From NCBI GenBank assembly GCA_009787485.1, contig WQWP01000088.1, forward strand, positions 1-9,118: a stretch of 9,118 nt of DNA, read 5' to 3'. Below the pieces are notes generated by a model. The model saw only the letters and a program-made list of their open reading frames with translations. It did no database searches and was not told the DNA's origin. Source of the stretch: Lentimicrobiaceae bacterium. GTDB lineage: Bacteria; Bacteroidota; Bacteroidia; Bacteroidales; WCHB1-69. Below are positions 1 to 6,215 of the stretch, in pieces. A program made the translations under genes and the position numbers. The stretch's first letter is position 1. Every line of letters begins with the position of its first letter.

Positions 1-40
1 GGTATAATCTTGATTATAACAAGAATAAAGAAGTGCAACG

Positions 41-140
41 ACACACCGCAGGTGTGTAATGTGAATAACCCCGTGCAAGCCGTAGGCGTAGCTCGGGGTA
101 AGGAAAAACACGCCCACTACCTGCAACCCCGTAGGGGTTG
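41..140 (+). repeat. Palindromic repeat unit A (left half of an inverted pair)
   Basis: This 100-nt unit starts and ends with a 7-bp stem / 3-nt loop hairpin: 41-57 (ACACACC-GCA-GGTGTGT) and 124-140 (CAACCCC-GTA-GGGGTTG). Between them, 58-101 is itself an imperfect hairpin: CCCCG near 70 pairs with CGGGG near 94, and GCC-GTA-GGC at 79-87 forms its tip. Positions 102-123 show no structure. All three loops read CC-GNA-GG. An inverted copy of the same length lies at 164-263. No ORF covers it. Its form resembles REP/BIME-type intergenic palindromes; that class is an inference. Confidence 0.85.
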
Positions 141-163
141 AACTTCAGTTGCTTAGAATAGTT

Positions 164-263
164 GCGCACCTACGGCGCGCAGATTTACACAGCGCCATTC
201 TGTTACCCCGAGCTACGCCTTCGGCTTGCACGGGGTTATTCACATTAAACGCCTTCGGCGTTT
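164..263 (-). repeat. Palindromic repeat unit B (inverted partner of unit A)
   Basis: Read on the minus strand, this has the same layout as unit A: hairpin (263-247, AAACGCC-GAA-GGCGTTT), long imperfect hairpin arm (246-203), 22-nt variable stretch (202-181) and hairpin (180-164, GCGCGCC-GTA-GGTGCGC, one G.T pair). Over the 61-nt part 203-263 versus 41-101 I count six differences. Four form two compensated base-pair swaps in the outer stem, and two lie in loops. The distal hairpins have wholly different stems but the same CCGTAGG core. The units are separated by 23 nt (141-163) and are symmetric about base 152. Confidence 0.85.
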
Positions 264-399
264 GCCACTTTGAACATGCAAAATATCTTATCAGAATAGA
301 TAAAAGAAGATACTAACGAAGCTCCCAATTTTTATCCGCCTGTGTGTAATTAGCAGAATTTTATGTTTATTTGCCAAAATTATTAAATCAAATAATATT
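264..399. other. A/T-rich leader with no recognised gene
   Basis: This stretch lies between the repeat pair and the first coding region. It becomes A/T-rich and contains near matches to the Bacteroidota -7 element (TATGTTTA and TTTATTTG near 362-373, each one base off TAnnTTTG), but no clear TTG partner at the right distance. If the gene at 400 is transcribed, its promoter is probably here. I see no RNA gene or ORF. Confidence 0.3.
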
Positions 400-756
400 A
401 TGAACCATACCCTATTTTCTTGCAAATTCAAAATACTGATTCTTTTTAGCTTGCTTGCTTGCCTGTGCACATTTTCTTACGGGCAATCTTCTGTAGAAGT
501 AATAAAAATTGATACGCTACCCGCCCCAAAAATAGCGCCGCCACAAACGCTGCCAAAATTCAGAATCGGTGCGCAAATCGGATATGATTTTTTTGTTTCC
601 AAATATTTGGCTATCGGATTGCAACTATCCATGACATTAGGCGCATTAAATTCCATGAATGTTACCGTTGATAATGTTACGGAAAAGCAAACTTTAGCAC
701 AACGTGAAACTTTAAATCATATAGCGATCTCGCTCGGGTTCAGATTTTACAAATAA
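400..756 (+). CDS. Small outer-membrane beta-barrel-like protein, probably an internally deleted remnant
   Basis: The product has 118 residues. Residues 1-28 look like a Sec signal peptide: a Lys near the start, the hydrophobic run ILILFSLLACLC, and likely cleavage after SYG before Q29. Residues 31-53 are a Pro-rich, low-complexity linker. Residues 54-118 alternate like membrane beta strands (FRIGAQIGYDFF, YLAIGLQLSMTLGAL, LNHIAISLGFRFYK), and the C-terminal FRFYK resembles the closing strand of Bacteroidota outer-membrane barrels of the PF13568 type. Such proteins usually have about 200 residues or more with eight or more strands. Here the signal seems joined directly to the last strands, so an internal deletion is likely. 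C21 follows LLA, so a lipoprotein reading is possible but weaker. The stop is 8 nt before the acetyltransferase start, so the two are probably co-transcribed. The upstream leader is A/T-rich without a Shine-Dalgarno sequence. The family call is by pattern only. Confidence 0.6.
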   Translation: MNHTLFSCKFKILILFSLLACLCTFSYGQSSVEVIKIDTLPAPKIAPPQTLPKFRIGAQIGYDFFVSKYLAIGLQLSMTLGALNSMNVTVDNVTEKQTLAQRETLNHIAISLGFRFYK

Positions 757-762
757 AGGAAG
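757..762 (+). promoter_or_regulatory. Shine-Dalgarno-like AGGAAG before the acetyltransferase
   Basis: AGGAAG lies between the TAA of the upstream gene and the ATG at 765, with only two bases before the start. It supports that ATG, as does protein alignment from residue 1. Most other starts in this window lack such a site, so its role in this phylum is uncertain. Confidence 0.35.
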
Positions 763-764
763 AA

Positions 765-1361
765 ATGCACTATTTTAAACACGAAACCGCAATCATTGAC
801 GAAGGCAGCCTCATTGGCGCCGGAACAAAAATTTGGCATTTTTCGCATATCATGCCGCATTGTAAAATTGGAGAAAACTGCAACTTGGGGCAAAATGTCG
901 TCATTGCTCCGGAAGTGGCGCTGGGAAACAATGTAAAAGTGCAGAATAATGTCTCCATTTACACCGGTGTAACTTGCGATGATGATGTTTTTTTAGGTCC
1001 TTCCATGGTATTTACCAATGTGATAAACCCGCGTTCTGCCATTAGCAGAAAAGACCAATATGCCAAAACCCACGTAGGCAAAGGCGCCACCATTGGTGCA
1101 AATGCCACGATTGTTTGTGGGCACAATATCGGAAAATACGCTTTTATTGGCGCCGGAGCAGTGGTTACCAAAGAGGTTCCCGATTACGCCTTAGTAGTAG
1201 GAAACCCCGCACGGCAAACAGGCTGGGTAAGCGAATACGGCCACCGTTTGCATTTTAATGACGACGGTATCGCTATTTGTCCTGAATCAAATCAAAGGTA
1301 TAAACTTATTCAGCTAGAAAATGCTCCCTCAACACTCTTCCGGCTTGCGGATCTACCGTAG
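765..1361 (+). CDS. wbpD: UDP-2-acetamido-3-amino-2,3-dideoxy-glucuronate N-acetyltransferase (WbpD/WlbB family)
   Basis: This 198-residue protein is a left-handed parallel beta-helix (hexapeptide repeat) acyltransferase. Repeats of the I-G-x-x form run from about residue 10 to 75 (IIDEGSLIGAG, KIGENCNLGQNVVI) and again from about 104 to 145 (VGKGATIGANATIV, IGKYAFIGAGAVV). Between them, GPSMVFTNVINPR (78-90) and RKDQY (95-99) are hallmarks of WbpD/WlbB. VVGNPARQTGW (144-154) follows the helix, and a small tail holds C172. The family transfers acetyl from acetyl-CoA to the 3-amino group of the UDP-sugar, giving UDP-2,3-diacetamido-2,3-dideoxyglucuronate for O-antigen or other surface polysaccharides in the cytosol. 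The start matches the family N-terminus (compare MSYYQHPSAI). Its usual partners (oxidase, dehydrogenase, aminotransferase) are absent here. The last 19 codons overlap the convergent GT117 gene. The family is secure; exact substrate is inferred. Confidence 0.88.
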   Translation: MHYFKHETAIIDEGSLIGAGTKIWHFSHIMPHCKIGENCNLGQNVVIAPEVALGNNVKVQNNVSIYTGVTCDDDVFLGPSMVFTNVINPRSAISRKDQYAKTHVGKGATIGANATIVCGHNIGKYAFIGAGAVVTKEVPDYALVVGNPARQTGWVSEYGHRLHFNDDGIAICPESNQRYKLIQLENAPSTLFRLADLP

Positions 1362-4300
1362 CCACCATATCAATTTTTTCTCTCAATTTGCCGGCAATAT
1401 TCTGCTCTAAAGTGAGGTCATTAACCAATACAGCGAAATCGCCTAATTGACCCAATTGAAGAAATTTATCAAACATTTGGCGTTGCGCCTCCGGCAATCT
1501 TTTAAAATGAAAATCAATTTCGGAAGCTATTTGAGCTGCCAATGAGGTTACAGATTTAGTTACATTTAATTGTTCAAATTTATCTTCGAGCAATAAGAGT
1601 TGTTCCTCCGACAGTTGATTCATTAAATAGGTTATATATTGATACATGTTCTCAATATTTTCCCCTTGAATGGCCAACGTGTGCGCATCGCCTTTTTCAA
1701 ACCAATCGAATGTTTCTTTCAATTCATCCAACATTCTACTTGCTATATTCATTCCTTTTTCCGTAGCTGTAGGCGTACCCAACCTCAGTAGAGCGCCCAC
1801 CTGCATGATGGTGTAAGGAATTGCCGGATTTCCTACAAAAATGTACGGTATAATATCCGGATTAAAAATTTCAATGAGTTTATCGTGAATGAGTTCTGCT
1901 TTTTCAATATTTCCTTCAGCGGCTAATTGATTGGCTGTACGCAAATAAATAGCTTTAACCGTGCCAAACATGCGTGCGGTTTCTTCCGGATGATATACGC
2001 GTGGATCGTTCAATCCACCCCAAAGATAAGGATACACCGGTTTTTGCGTTCTATCGGGATTATTCTCCAAATCTACACGCGCATGATTGGGAAAATCATA
2101 CAACAATTTATCCGGCAGTGTAGTAACATTCACCCTACCAATATCCATGGGGCTTCTGCCGCCTCTCGATTTAATAGGCACCAAACGATACGCCATGCCA
2201 TCTACTTGGAAATATTCTTCTAAACTAAAATAAGCTTCCGGGCCGGAAGTCATTGAGAAATAGATAGGTCTATCCCAATTAAAATGGGCTAAAATATCCA
2301 TCAATATCATATTGCTTTTCATGATCCAATTTCCTTCTGATTTTATGGGTCTTCTGTTCCAGGTTATTCTATCTACAATTAAATGCGCATCTTCAGGGCG
2401 AACGGTACCGTTTGCCAATACTTTTTCTCTATCAACAGGAATCGAGAAGCTTGACGGAATGCGCGCACCGGAGCCTGTACCTGCGCTCATATATCTTTGA
2501 CTTTCTCCTAAGAAAATAAGTACTCTCTTATTATCAAATCTTGGGTCTTTAATATAGTCTATCACGCCTTTAAGATCTACAAATTGGCTTCCCGCATCGT
2601 CAAACAGAAGTTGGTCGCGCGTTCCATCCCGATATTGTTCCCAAACCATTGAAATAGGAAGCGGATCGGAATTGTAAGCTTTGCGTTTCATCTGGTCTAT
2701 GTACCAGGCGCCATTCAAGAGGCTTAAATTACAAACGCGCACATCGGTGCGGTAGCCTTCCACCTCCTGGGCGTACCACAAGGGGAAGGTTTCATTATCG
2801 CCCATCGTAAAGAAAATGGCGTTAGGCTCGCAAGTGTCTAAGTAGTTCTTAGCAAAAGCCAAAGCGGTATAGCGGAAAGAGCGGTCGTGGTCGTCCCAGT
2901 TTTCTTTTGCCATGATGCCGGGTACTAATCCCACGCAAATCAAGGTAATGATCACAGCGCTCGCCAATTGTCCTTTTTGGTTTTTCCATTTTTCGAGCAT
3001 GGCAATTAAGGCAAACACTCCGAACCCAACCCAAATGCAGAACGCATAGAAAGAAGCGGCATAAGCGTAATCTCGCTCACGCGGCTGGAAGGAAGCATTA
3101 TTCAAGTAAAATGCAATTGCCCAGCCGGTCATTAAAAACAACATAAATACGACAAACGAATTTTTCAAATCTTTTCTGGAGTAATAAACCAATCCTATAA
3201 TCCCTAAAATAAGTGGCAAGAAGAAGTAAGTGTTATTTCCTTTACGTTGCATGGTAATTGGCAGCTCATTCTGTTTCCCCAAGCGCTTGTTGTCGAGGAA
3301 CGGAACGCCGGATATCCAATTTCCGTTGTAAAGATCGCCCAAACCTTGAATTTCATTTTGTCTGCCCACAAAATTCCACATAAAATAACGCCAATACATA
3401 TAGTTAAGTTGGAAAGAATGTAAAAACGCCTTGTTCTGCTCCATCGTGGGCAATTTGCCACCTTCCAAATGTTTAAGATTATCCCTGTCGGAGATGCTGC
3501 CCGTGTTATACACATTATTCCTCATCCAATACATATAGGTGTCTTTCTTCGCCGGATCCCACATTCTTGGGATAAACATCAGATCCTGAGTGTCATAATT
3601 AGGCATCGCTTGCTTTCTGTCATCTGCAATTACATATTTGCCGGCTTTATCATCGCGAACATAAACGGGCGTACCATCTTTATAAGGTTGGCGCCTGTCG
3701 TGGCGCGTATTGTATGATTTTCCGTAAAGGAACGGCGTAGCGCCATATTGCTCTCTATTCAAATAAGATAACAAAGAAACTGCGTCTTCGGGGCTATTCT
3801 CATCAATCGTAGGATTTGCATTAGAACGAATCACGAGGGTTACAAAAGTTGAATATCCTATAAGCAAGAAGAACAGCGAATAAGCACAAATTTTAAGTAG
3901 CGCTTTTTTCTTTTTATAACTGTAATAAAGCGCATAACCGATAGCGCCTAAAATAAGCATGAAATAGATGATCGTTCCTGCATTGAAAGGCAATCCGAGG
4001 GAGTTTTTAGAGAAGATTTCAAATTTTCCTGCCCAGCTTACAATTCCGGGAATAATGCCCCACAAGATAATACCTACCACTGCCATTGACGCAACGAGTG
4101 AACCCAAAACGCCCCATTCGGCTTTGGAACGGATGGCGCCATTTTTGAATGAAATATAGATAAGCGGCGCTACTATCAATAGCCAAATAGCTAACATCCA
4201 AATCATACTGTATAAAATGGACATGCCGAAAGCGATAAATGTGAGGGCTAAAAGCACGCCTTTGTAAGAGGCTTTTTTCGATAATTTATAATAAATAATT

Positions 4301-4923
4301 AACCCCATGGCGGGTATTGTAAGCAAGTTCAATAAGTGAACGCCGATAGAAAGCCCTATTAAATAGAAGATGAGCACGATCCAACGTGCAGGATTGGTGT
4401 TGGGTTTTGGATTGTCGTATTCTTCATCCCATTTTAAGATGCACCAAAAAACGAGCGCCGTAAAGAATGACGACATGGCATACACTTCGCCTTCCACTGC
4501 CGAAAACCAATAAGTGTCAGTAAACGTATAAGTTAATGCGCCTACTATACCTGCTGCAAAAATAGCTACCGTTCTCAAAGTGGTGAAACCGCCCAAATTG
4601 GCTACTAACTTTTTCCCAAGCAAGGTAATCGTCCAAAACAGGAACATAATGCCGAACCCGCTGAAGAGGGCAGACATGATATTCACCCAATATCCAACCA
4701 TTGCGGGGTCATTTCCGGCAAACTGGCTAAACACCGCTCCGATAATTTGAAAGGTGGGTGCGCCCGGTGGGTGCCCTACCAGCATTTTGTGAGCCGTAGC
4801 AATGTACTCGCCACAATCCCACCACGATTGTGTGGGCTCAACAGTTAAAATATACACGGCACACGCAATAATTCCAATTAACCAGCCAAGGCTATTGTTG
4901 ATGATTCGATAGGTTTTATTCAT
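1306..4923 (-). CDS. GT117-family (DUF2723, TMEM260-like) membrane glycosyltransferase
   Basis: The product has 1205 residues. The N-terminal half is polytopic, with hydrophobic helices at about 12-28, 75-102, 118-138, 150-163, 180-211, 222-258, 271-296, 316-335 and 343-364. A luminal-type loop holds WWDCGEY (34-40), and HPPGAP (51-56) is also characteristic. A conserved block at 368-394 begins NPTIDENSPE and ends LNREQYG. More membrane helices lie at about 566-580, 590-607, 620-642 and 652-670, with PRERDYAYA at 614-622. A soluble region follows, including MGDNETFPLWYAQEVEG (707-723), and a helical tail from about 1000 is possibly TPR-like. PF11028/GT117 includes human TMEM260, an O-mannosyltransferase, so a GT-C enzyme using a lipid-linked sugar for protein O-glycosylation is inferred. 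The N-terminus fits the family, and the leader is A/T-rich, with TATATTTA (minus strand, 4964-4957) as a weak promoter candidate. A terminator separates it from rpsG. Confidence 0.9.
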   Translation of the reverse strand: MNKTYRIINNSLGWLIGIIACAVYILTVEPTQSWWDCGEYIATAHKMLVGHPPGAPTFQIIGAVFSQFAGNDPAMVGYWVNIMSALFSGFGIMFLFWTITLLGKKLVANLGGFTTLRTVAIFAAGIVGALTYTFTDTYWFSAVEGEVYAMSSFFTALVFWCILKWDEEYDNPKPNTNPARWIVLIFYLIGLSIGVHLLNLLTIPAMGLIIYYKLSKKASYKGVLLALTFIAFGMSILYSMIWMLAIWLLIVAPLIYISFKNGAIRSKAEWGVLGSLVASMAVVGIILWGIIPGIVSWAGKFEIFSKNSLGLPFNAGTIIYFMLILGAIGYALYYSYKKKKALLKICAYSLFFLLIGYSTFVTLVIRSNANPTIDENSPEDAVSLLSYLNREQYGATPFLYGKSYNTRHDRRQPYKDGTPVYVRDDKAGKYVIADDRKQAMPNYDTQDLMFIPRMWDPAKKDTYMYWMRNNVYNTGSISDRDNLKHLEGGKLPTMEQNKAFLHSFQLNYMYWRYFMWNFVGRQNEIQGLGDLYNGNWISGVPFLDNKRLGKQNELPITMQRKGNNTYFFLPLILGIIGLVYYSRKDLKNSFVVFMLFLMTGWAIAFYLNNASFQPRERDYAYAASFYAFCIWVGFGVFALIAMLEKWKNQKGQLASAVIITLICVGLVPGIMAKENWDDHDRSFRYTALAFAKNYLDTCEPNAIFFTMGDNETFPLWYAQEVEGYRTDVRVCNLSLLNGAWYIDQMKRKAYNSDPLPISMVWEQYRDGTRDQLLFDDAGSQFVDLKGVIDYIKDPRFDNKRVLIFLGESQRYMSAGTGSGARIPSSFSIPVDREKVLANGTVRPEDAHLIVDRITWNRRPIKSEGNWIMKSNMILMDILAHFNWDRPIYFSMTSGPEAYFSLEEYFQVDGMAYRLVPIKSRGGRSPMDIGRVNVTTLPDKLLYDFPNHARVDLENNPDRTQKPVYPYLWGGLNDPRVYHPEETARMFGTVKAIYLRTANQLAAEGNIEKAELIHDKLIEIFNPDIIPYIFVGNPAIPYTIMQVGALLRLGTPTATEKGMNIASRMLDELKETFDWFEKGDAHTLAIQGENIENMYQYITYLMNQLSEEQLLLLEDKFEQLNVTKSVTSLAAQIASEIDFHFKRLPEAQRQMFDKFLQLGQLGDFAVLVNDLTLEQNIAGKLREKIDMVATVDPQAGRVLREHFLAE

Positions 4924-5003
4924 ATAATTTAAAGATTTAAAGATTCAATTTTGCACTAAATATAATAATATCGTATTTTTATTAAAATTGTTGTGTTTTT
5001 TGT

Positions 5004-5039
5004 AAAAAAACGTAGGGATAAGGCACGCCTTATCCCTAC
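5004..5039 (-). terminator. Intrinsic terminator after rpsG
   Basis: Bases 5012-5039 form a perfect 13-bp inverted repeat (GTAGGGATAAGGC / GCCTTATCCCTAC) with only two unpaired central bases. On the minus strand it is followed by G and then seven T's (5010-5004), the layout of a factor-independent terminator. It lies 32 nt beyond the rpsG stop and before the GT117 gene, so it should end the rpsL-rpsG transcript. The near-perfect palindrome also looks like a dispersed repeat used as a terminator. Confidence 0.8.
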
Positions 5040-5071
5040 AATTGTTTGCTTACACGAAACTCATCATCGCA

Positions 5072-5539
5072 TTAGAATCTAAAATGCGAGAACGCTTTAT
5101 TCGCTTCTGCCATCCTGTGAATATCCTCTTTACGTTTAAACGCAGCGCCTTCTTCTTTGTAAGCTGCCATGATTTCAGCGGCAAGTTTTGCGGCCATCGT
5201 TTTTTCATGACGTTTGCGAGAAAACAGGATCATGTTTTTAATGCCTAAAGATTCTTTTCTTTCGGGGCGAAGCTCGGTAGGAATCTGGAAAGTAGCGCCT
5301 CCAATTCTTCTACTCTTTACTTCCAAAGCAGGTGTAATGTTTGCCAACGCTTTTTTCCACACATCAATAGGATTCTCTTTTAATTTAGTTTCAATGATCC
5401 CCATTGCTTCATAAAAGATTTCGAATGCGATTGATTTTTTACCCTCCAGCATCAGATTGTTTACAAATTTTGTAACCAATACATCATTAAATTTGGGGTC
5501 GGGAAGGGTAATCCGTTTTTTTGGTTTTGATTTTCTCAT
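5072..5539 (-). CDS. rpsG: 30S ribosomal protein S7
   Basis: The 155-residue product is the usual size for bacterial S7. The N-terminal signature is present: DPKFNDVLVTKFVNNLMLEG (14-33, compare DP..NS..V.KF.N.LM.DGKK). So are VKSRRIGGATFQIP (74-87), which contacts rRNA, and the C-terminal HRMAEANKAFSHFRF (141-155). S7 nucleates assembly of the 30S head by binding the 3' major domain of 16S rRNA and lies near the E site. The start MRKSKPKKR is basic, as expected, with no Shine-Dalgarno sequence. It follows rpsL in the same direction after 148 nt, as in the str operon, but a terminator and the GT117 gene follow instead of fusA. Confidence 0.97.
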   Translation of the reverse strand: MRKSKPKKRITLPDPKFNDVLVTKFVNNLMLEGKKSIAFEIFYEAMGIIETKLKENPIDVWKKALANITPALEVKSRRIGGATFQIPTELRPERKESLGIKNMILFSRKRHEKTMAAKLAAEIMAAYKEEGAAFKRKEDIHRMAEANKAFSHFRF

Positions 5540-5616
5540 TTGGTTTCTTCAATATTTATAAGGTTAATATTTACTCTTAGTCTCACCCAAATCTCGGGGG
5601 CTAAGCAACTATTTTT

Positions 5617-5685
5617 TAGTGGTTAGTGGTTAGTGATTAGTGGTTAATTTGGGTTTAATCATTAACCACTAATCACTAACCACTA
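5617..5685. repeat. Heptad repeat folded into a 25-bp inverted repeat between rpsL and rpsG
   Basis: Bases 5617-5648 are a tandem heptamer: TAGTGGT, TAGTGGT, TAGTGAT, TAGTGGT, then TAAT. The last 25 nt (5624-5648) are perfectly complementary to 5661-5685, with a 12-nt loop (5649-5660). The hairpin begins two bases after the rpsL stop on the minus strand. On that strand it is followed by an A-run, not a T-run, so it is a poor terminator for rpsL. It could act in mRNA processing or partial attenuation, or be a dispersed repeat. Confidence 0.8.
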
Positions 5686-5687
5686 TT

Positions 5688-6068
5688 TTATGCTTTTTTC
5701 TTTGGGCGTTTCGTTCCGTACTTGCTTCTTCCTTGTAAGCGACCGTTCACGCCGGCAGAGTCTAATGCGCCGCGCACAATGTGGTAACGTACGCCCGGAA
5801 GGTCTTTCACACGACCGCCTCTTACCAACACAATGCTGTGCTCTTGCAAGTTATGACCTTCGCCTGGGATGTAAGCGTTTACTTCTTTCCCGTTAGTCAT
5901 ACGAACTCTCGCTACTTTACGCATGGCTGAGTTTGGTTTTTTTGGAGTGGTGGTATATACTCTCAAACAAACCCCGCGCCGTTGCGGGCATGCGTCTAAC
6001 GCTCTCGATTTACTTTTAGAGGTTAACTGTTTTCTTCCTTTTCTAACTAATTGTTGAATTGTTGGCAT
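5688..6068 (-). CDS. rpsL: 30S ribosomal protein S12
   Basis: The 126-residue product is the normal length for S12, the decoding-centre protein. Diagnostic stretches are CPQRRGVCLRVYTTTPKKPN (27-46), GEGHNLQEHS (69-78) and GGRVKDLPGVRYHIVRGALD (84-103), followed by a basic tail ending KRPKKKA. The decoding-loop lysines K43 and K88 are present, so the protein carries the wild-type, streptomycin-sensitive residues at these positions. D89 is the position methylthiolated by RimO in other bacteria. The start MPTIQQLVRKGR matches the family. It is the first gene of its transcript, with a promoter about 60 nt upstream and an A-rich leader (GATTAAAAAAATAACAG) without a Shine-Dalgarno sequence. rpsG follows in the same direction. 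Confidence 0.98.
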   Translation of the reverse strand: MPTIQQLVRKGRKQLTSKSKSRALDACPQRRGVCLRVYTTTPKKPNSAMRKVARVRMTNGKEVNAYIPGEGHNLQEHSIVLVRGGRVKDLPGVRYHIVRGALDSAGVNGRLQGRSKYGTKRPKKKA

Positions 6069-6104
6069 TCTGTTATTTTTTTAATCTTTATTAATTTACA
6101 ATAT

Positions 6105-6127
6105 AAAAAGCCCTCTTTTTTTGAGGG
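6105..6127 (-). promoter_or_regulatory. Terminator-like hairpin at the 5' end of the rpsL leader
   Basis: On the minus strand CCCTC (6127-6123), A7 and GAGGG (6115-6111) form a 5-bp G/C-rich stem, followed by C and TTTTT (6109-6105). It lies between the predicted promoter and the rpsL start, roughly at the first transcribed bases. It could be an attenuator or a 5' stability hairpin, or the end of a transcript entering from upstream. The stem is short. Confidence 0.45.
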
Positions 6128-6130
6128 GTG

Positions 6131-6138
6131 CAAAAATA
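6131..6138 (-). promoter_or_regulatory. Promoter -7 element for rpsL-rpsG
   Basis: The minus strand reads TATTTTTG, a full match to the Bacteroidota -7 consensus TAnnTTTG, 62 nt before the rpsL ATG. The region 19-21 nt further upstream has no proper TTG (it reads TTAA), so the -33 element is weak. The predicted start of transcription falls near 6124-6128. Confidence 0.5.
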
Positions 6139-6215
6139 TAAAAATTTCATTATGGAAATTAAGGGGACGTTTTTTTGTTTTTTGAGCATACAGGGCTAGT
6201 ATGTATAGACTTGAA

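Noticed and set aside
3..18. TATAATC-TT-GATTATA palindrome at the window edge
   Set aside because: It is a perfect 7-bp A/T stem, but it lies outside the symmetric array, lacks the GNA loop, and such short A/T palindromes occur often by chance.
41..263. CRISPR array
   Set aside because: The repeats are inverted palindromes in two copies, not direct repeats with regular unique spacers, and no cas genes are present.
1927..4201. Several plus- and minus-strand ORFs of 60-103 codons inside the GT117 gene
   Set aside because: They are shadows of a long, family-matched coding frame and show no domain pattern of their own.
4928..4943. Direct repeat TTTAAAGA twice before the GT117 start
   Set aside because: It is only 8 bp, in A/T-rich leader sequence, without a known operator match.
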